A stretch of 64,000 bases of DNA from Glebionis coronaria. Taxonomy: Eukaryota > Streptophyta > Magnoliopsida > Asterales > Asteraceae. Numbering within the stretch: the first letter of the stretch is position 1; each line of letters begins with the position of its first letter. The stretch spans positions 23,076,488-23,140,487 of the forward strand of contig CM046882.1 in NCBI GenBank assembly GCA_025667525.1, given 5' to 3'. The notes below the pieces were generated by a model. The model was given only the letters and a program-made list of their open reading frames with translations. It was not told where the DNA came from and did not search any database. This document shows, piece by piece, positions 59,265-64,000 of this stretch. The position numbers were made by a program, and so were the translations under genes.

Positions 59265-59272
59265 TATAAATA
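59265..59272 (+). promoter_or_regulatory. TATA box before the cytidine deaminase locus (unit 2)
   Basis: TATAAATA, 72 bases before the ATG at 59337, as in unit 1. Confidence 0.55.
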
Positions 59273-59668
59273 CACATCACTACACACCACCACAAACCTC
59301 CATAATAACTACCTCAAACCACCATAAACCACCACCATGGTCACACTACCTTCAAATATTATAATCCCCTCAACTGAAGCCTCAAACCCTAGCCAACTCC
59401 TAAATCATCACTCTCCCTCAACTCCTCCCATCCTTCCACACCTCCGCGCGCCTCCTCGCGCGCCCTCCCGTCTCCAACTTCTCCGTGGGGGCCGTCGGGA
59501 TTTCGTCTGACAACCATGTCTTTTTTGGCGCCAATGTAGAATTCAAAAATCTACCACTCCATCATACCATACATGCTGAATAGTTTCTCATCACCAACAT
59601 TGCTGCACATGGTGGTGAGCCTACTAAGGTGTTGAATATTTATGTTTCTGTTTCGCGCGCCTTCCCGT

Positions 59669-60936
59669 CACTACAACATTCGAGGCCTTTCCCGTCGAAT
59701 TTTTTGATGTTTCCCCGGCGACATTTTGATGGGGAAACGTTTCCCCATCGACATGTCGATGGGGATTCTTCGATGGGCAAGATTTGATGGGGATAGTTTC
59801 CCCATCGACAATCCCCATCGACATGTGGGACCCACGCCATTTTCAGCAATCAATAAAAGTGCCACGCTGGACGACTTTTCCCCGGCGACGTTTCGACGGG
59901 GGAAATACGTGTGCACTTAACAAAAAAATTAATTAACAAATGTTAATCTTCGTAAACACCATGTTTCCCCGTCGACGCGTCGCCGGGGAAAGATACCGAG
60001 TAAAATTTGACTTTTTTTGAAAGTCATTGTTTTCTTGTTGACACGTCGACGGGGAAACATGGTGTTTATTTTTTATGCACAGCCTGCACAGCAGGCGTTT
60101 TCCAGATTTTTTCCGCAATTTTTCCGGAAAAAATCTACCAAAACCTGAAACCTGTATGCAACAATATGTAATCTATCCAAATACACGACAACTCATACCA
60201 AATACACAAAACAATATAACGGATCAACGCATTCGATATATTAGACATAGAATCGTCCAAAATCTTACTAAACAAAGAAATAGTCTCAAAACGGGTGACC
60301 AATGTATTCACCTAGCTAGATCGATAACATGTTCTAATTAAACAAACCGGGAAGAAATTGTTAATGGTAGGAAAGCCTAAATAAACTACAAGTCACAAAT
60401 ACCATATGCTTACCCGACACAAACACCTAATCCTCATCCGACGAGTCGGTATCATCATCAACGATAATAAAGGGGTTCGGGTTGTCATTCCCTCCGCTAC
60501 TGCTGCTAGTACCTACCGCTGGAGTTGAGTTAGATGCTGTAAGCATGTCAGAGAATCTGGGGTCTTGCCTGAAGTACTTGGTGATCATATTTAGCGTTTT
60601 GGTGATCTCGCTGTTCTTTTTCTTCAACTTTTTATTATCTTTTTTCAGCTTATCAATGTCCGAGGCATGATCAGGAAAAGAGGAGGAGTGGCGGTCAGAC
60701 ACGACCCTACCAATACCCGGGAGGTGCCCCGACCCTTGCTTGGGCGAACTATCATCATGATCTCCTCCTCCGTGTACGGGACACCGCTGGGGGTGTTTGA
60801 ACCTAAATCCCATAACCTGATCATCTCATCCTACGTAATAAAAAAAACACAAGTTAGCTAATATATTAGTCAGGTTTCTCGGGCATGGTTTCTCGACAAA
60901 TAATTAAAGTGCCATTATTTGAGACGCGTAAAGACG
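59669..60936. mobile_element. CACTA relic (unit 2)
   Basis: Copy of 43419-44686 with the CACTACAACA end, the subterminal CCCCRTCGAC words and the 22-bp palindrome at 59743-59764. Confidence 0.75.
60427..60840 (-). pseudogene. CACTA-associated protein remnant (unit 2)
   Basis: Copy of 44177-44590 with the same frameshift, coiled coil and acidic tail (SSDED instead of SSDKD). Confidence 0.65.
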
Positions 60937-61039
60937 CGTCTTCAACTTCTCCGTCGGGGCCGTCGGGATCTCGTCCGACGGCCGCGTCTTTTTGGCGCCA
61001 ATGTAGAATTCAAAAACCTACCACTCCATCATACAATAC

Positions 61040-61504
61040 ATGCTGAACAATTTCTCATCACTAACATTGCTGCACATGGTGGTGGTAGCCTTACTAACAT
61101 TGCTGTTTTTGCTTCTCCTCGTGCGCCCACCCGTCCCCAACTTCTCTGTCTGGGCCGTCGGGCGTGTCTTTTTTGGCGCCAATGTAGAATTCAAAAACCT
61201 ACCACTCCATCATACTATACATGCTGAACAGTTTCTCATCACAAACATTGCTGCACATGGTAATGGTGGTGGAATTACTAACATTGCTGTTTCTTCTGCT
61301 CCTTGTGGCCATTGCACACAGTTTTTTCAGGAGGTTAGAGGGGTTGACGACATTAAAATTGTTATTACTGGTCATGATCAGGAGCATGGTTACGAGCCCG
61401 TTTACGAGACTTTTAACGCGTTTTTGCCATACCCTATTGGTTCTAGTGATTTGCTTGATCATAAACACCCTTTGATTCTGGAAAAATGCAGTAATGAAAT
61501 ATAG
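61040..61504 (+). CDS. Chimeric cytidine deaminase-like ORF with hydrophobic leader (unit 2)
   Basis: This 154-residue frame is uninterrupted, unlike its unit 1 counterpart. Residues 1-30 come from the upstream partial deaminase copy read out of frame and are strongly hydrophobic (LLTLLFLLLLV), like a signal peptide or anchor. Residues 31-154 are deaminase: FFGANVE (substrate loop), His61-Ala-Glu63 (zinc ligand and catalytic Glu), PCGHC at 88-92 (two zinc Cys), and a C-terminal end matching the plant family. The normal N-terminal helix and about five residues before FFGANVE are missing. The known promoter is about 1.8 kb upstream with a CACTA relic between, so expression is doubtful. It may be a pseudogene that happens to be open. 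Confidence 0.5.
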   Translation: MLNNFSSLTLLHMVVVALLTLLFLLLLVRPPVPNFSVWAVGRVFFGANVEFKNLPLHHTIHAEQFLITNIAAHGNGGGITNIAVSSAPCGHCTQFFQEVRGVDDIKIVITGHDQEHGYEPVYETFNAFLPYPIGSSDLLDHKHPLILEKCSNEI

Positions 61505-61647
61505 CTTAAAGATAAGAATTTTGAGACAGAAAAGGGATATGAACCGGATTTTGGAGACGGTTTCGTGAAAGGATCAATAAAAATGAAAATTTGACAAAAA
61601 ATGAGGGTTTTGCGACGGCGCGTGGTCCTCACACGCCCGTGGAATCG
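61505..61647. other. 3' flank of cytidine deaminase locus (unit 2)
   Basis: Copy of 45254-45396. No feature recognised. Confidence 0.4.
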
Positions 61648-61924
61648 TGTTGGAAATAAAACTCATTCAAACTGAGTTTGATTTGGTCAATAAGCTGGAG
61701 TATCCAGCCGTTACTTTTCTAGTTGTTAGTCAATTTGTATCCCTATTATTTAGCTAGACATGGCCTTGACTTTCAGGGTTATTAGGAAGTTAGTTTTCAT
61801 ATCATTCCTTTATGTATTGCCTATATAAAGGCTCGTATCTTTGAATCAATAACTCTGAGAGTTCTACAATCTCACTTAGCATTGTTGTTTACTTTATGTA
61901 CTCTTCTTTCTTCTTTCTCCAACA
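61648..61924 (+). repeat. Element D 5' LTR (unit 2)
   Basis: Copy of 45397-45673, from TGTTGGAAATAAAAC to CTCCAACA. Confidence 0.85.
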
Positions 61925-61951
61925 AAAGTGGTATCGGAGCTAGGTTTTCTA

Positions 61952-63341
61952 ATGGCATCGAATTCCAATTCACTCAATGTATCACAACCCCAAATACATA
62001 TCTTCAATGGAGACTCGTATGAGTTTTGGAGCATTTTGTTCAGGTCTCAAGAATTATGGGACATTGTGGAAACTTGTGTAACCAGTGCTGATGATGCTCA
62101 AAAGAAAGAAAACGCTAAACGAGATGCAAAGGCTCTTTTTTTCATCCAACAGGGAAACATGCAGTGGATAACTCGATTTTCTCAAGGATAGTTGCAGCCT
62201 CCACCGCAAATCAAGCTTGGTCGATCCTGAAAACTGAGTACCAGGGATCCACAAAGGTCATCACCGTCAAGCTACAATCCCTTCGTAGGGATTTTGAAAC
62301 TGCAAGCATGAAGGGGAACGAGTCTGTGCAAGAATACTTGGCAAAACTTTCTTCTATAGTGAGTCAAATGAGGTCGTATGGAGAGAAGATTGTTGATGAA
62401 AGTAAGGTGTAAACGAGTCGAGATTTTAACGAGCTAGTCGAGCTCGAGCTCGTTTAACTCGAATTCGAACTTAATACTCTCGGGCTCGAGCCGATCTTGA
62501 ACAAATATTAATGTTCGTTTAATTTGGCGAGCCGAGCTTTGAAAACTAATATTAGGCTCGGCTCGTTCGAAAACTCGTTTAATTGTCTCAAGCCGAGCGA
62601 GCTTAACGAGCTGAACAAGCTATTAGAGCTTAACGAGCCGAACGAGCTATTCAAGTTTAGCTTACACATTAAGTATTAGTACAATTTTAGTAATCATAAA
62701 CGAGCTTTCGAGCTCGAGTTAATAAACGAGTCTATCAAACTATATATATTATATACTAGAAGTTAGTTTAAACAAAAGTTAAAAATTGTAAACGGGCTTC
62801 GAGCTCGAGCTCAAACAACAAAAAAACATTATTCGAGTTCGAGCTCGAGCCAGATTATTAAATTTTATTCGAGCTCGATCTGAGCTCGAGCAAGGTAGTT
62901 AATAAACAAGCCTAGCTCGTTTAGGCCAAAACTCGACTCGGCTCGGATCGTTTACACCCTAGATGAAACTATCATGGCCAAAGTACTCCTAAATTTGACC
63001 ATGTTGTGGCTGCAATTGCAGAGTCAAAGGATTTGTCAGTTTTTTCGTTTGATGAGCTAATGGGTTCGTTACAAGCTCATGAAGCAAGAATCAATCGAAA
63101 TACTGACAAAGGAGAAGAAAAGGCATTTCAAATCGGGGGAACTTGAAACAATAAATCAACGCCTAAGAGGAAGAGGCAGATCAAGTTTCGAGGCGTGGCA
63201 GAGGTCGTGGTCGCAATAATACTTTTCATTGCACTAACTGAAATAAAGACGACCACACCGAAAAGTTTTGTTGGTCGAAAAGCGACGAAGCCAACTATGC
63301 AAAAGGGGATGAAGAGCATGAAGATTACTTATTCATAGTAC
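61952..63341 (+). pseudogene. Element D gag, interrupted (unit 2)
   Basis: Same frame, frameshift and insertion as the unit 1 copy, with a few substitutions (VETC for VETG, SVQEYL for SVPEYL). The TAAGAAAAGG stop of unit 1 near 46862 reads GAGAAAAGG here, so unit 1 gained a private stop. Confidence 0.85.
62404..62961. mobile_element. GAGCTCG-rich inverted-repeat element (unit 2)
   Basis: Copy of 46153-46710. The left end here reads GGTGTAAACGAGTCGAG, closer to the inverted right end than in unit 1. Flanks GATGAAAGT (62395-62403) and GATGAAACT (62962-62970). Confidence 0.7.
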
Positions 63342-64000
63342 AAACGAAGGCAAATAGTAGTTGTGTAGCAGACACATGGTACGTCGATAGTGCATGTTCG
63401 CATCATATTACATCATATTACACGAGATAAGTCAAAGTTTAAAGATTTTGATGAAACAATCAAGTCACATGTCACACTTGGTGATGACAAACGGTTGTCA
63501 GTTGAAGGCAGAGGAACGGCTATGGTGAATGTAGGTGACAAGAAAAAGTTTATAAAGGATGTTAATTATGCTCCAGGCTTGGCTCACAACCTAGTGAGTG
63601 TTGGACAACTTCTCGAATCTGGTTATTCGGTTCTTTTTGATGATGCAAAATGTTTGATAAGAAATAAGGCTACAGGTGAGATTCTTGCAAGTGCTCATAT
63701 GACCTCAAACTGCACGTTCCCACTTGATTTTTCTGAGGACTCTATCATGATAAGCAAAAGATTAGAAGAGAGCAAACTATGGCATCTTAGATATGGACAT
63801 CTAAATACTACTGAAATCAAAAGAAATGGTCTACAATCTACCTACCATCGCACCTTCAACACAAATATGTGAAGGTTGTGTTCTAGGAAAACAAGCCAAG
63901 AACTCCTTCCCAGTAGGAAAATCAAAGCGAGACACTGATGTTTTGGAGCTTGTACATGCCGATCTCTGTGGTCCCATGAGAGTTGCATCTTTGGCGGGGA
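63342..64000 (+). pseudogene. Element D protease and integrase start (unit 2)
   Basis: Protease has WYVDSACSHH as in unit 1. GAG-pre-integrase has LWHLRYGHLN. The integrase start (ICEGCVLGKQ, HADLCGP) is cut by the end of the window. Confidence 0.85.

Larger units (their letters stand above)
59337..61039 (+). pseudogene. Cytidine deaminase partial copies 1 and 2 (unit 2)
   Basis: Copy 1 (59337-59635) has the same early frameshift and the TAG after HAE as in unit 1. Copy 2 is split by the CACTA relic (59646-59668 and from 60940) and has a one-base loss in the T run before GGCGCC, so it reads out of frame. These defects predate the duplication. Confidence 0.8.
51207..64000. repeat. Unit 2 of the 16.25-kb tandem duplication (incomplete)
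   Basis: Collinear with 34954-47749 to the end of the window. The missing remainder would hold the rest of element D and possibly the LTR-like block. Features below repeat those of unit 1 with an offset near 16,250. Confidence 0.95.
61648..64000 (+). mobile_element. Element D: copia retrotransposon, cut by window end (unit 2)
   Basis: Copy of element D: LTR 61648-61924, primer site TGGTATCGGAGC, gag from 61952, inverted-repeat insertion, protease, and the start of integrase up to the last base of the window. Confidence 0.85.

Noticed and set aside
34954..64000. The 16-kb repeats as LTRs of a giant element
   Set aside because: They abut head to tail with no internal region, contain many unrelated elements in both strands, and lack TG...CA ends at 34954 and 51207.

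Overview
The window is nuclear DNA of a flowering plant. It has GT-AG introns in two genes with clear plant homologues, plant TATA boxes, nested Ty1/copia elements with initiator-Met-type primer sites, a CACTA relic, a SINE and several MITEs. The retroelement types, a Sirevirus-like copia and a copia-like element carrying an ARID domain, make me think of Asteraceae (the Artemisia/Tanacetum/Chrysanthemum group). That placement is from memory and is only moderately secure.

Layout. (1) 1-5355 is a small genic island: a complete ACC oxidase gene (+, three exons) facing, tail to tail, a two-exon FANCE-like gene (-). The 1.8-kb FANCE intron is packed with GCTTAT-rich MITEs, a 256-bp solo LTR, a SINE fragment and a GACC/GGTC-rich element. 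(2) 5356-6005 and 34555-34690 are the two halves of a tandem duplicate of FANCE exon 1 and its flank. The duplicate was split by a 28.5-kb nested retrotransposon cluster. (3) The outer element A (copia, -, 6006-34554, TSD ATAAG) is about 4.1 kb without its guests and lacks gag and protease. Its guests are a 2.67-kb solo LTR (8205-10874), a complex of two tandem Sirevirus-like copies C1 and C2 (11397-30731, TSD TGGTG), a second 2.73-kb solo LTR inside C2 (20242-22971, TSD GGCAA), and element B (31062-33513, TSD TACTT). B is a compact LTR element with TG...TA ends that carries an ARID-type domain. A duplicated piece of A's integrase lies inside the C complex, which shows non-allelic recombination.

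(4) From 34954 onward the sequence is a direct tandem duplication with a 16,253-bp unit: unit 1 is 34954-51206 and unit 2 runs from 51207 past the window end. Each unit holds a MITE, a 5'-truncated copia element with several polypurine tracts, an AT-rich stretch with an 18-bp palindrome family, a rearranged cytidine deaminase locus interrupted by a CACTA relic, and a second copia element (D) whose gag is split by a GAGCTCG-rich inverted-repeat element. Unit 1 ends in an LTR-like block and its leader.

Only ACC oxidase (ethylene formation) and FANCE (DNA crosslink repair and recombination) look like functional host genes. The cytidine deaminase copies are broken or chimeric, but the unit 2 copy keeps an uninterrupted catalytic core behind a new hydrophobic leader. 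All retroelement genes carry stops, frameshifts or deletions.
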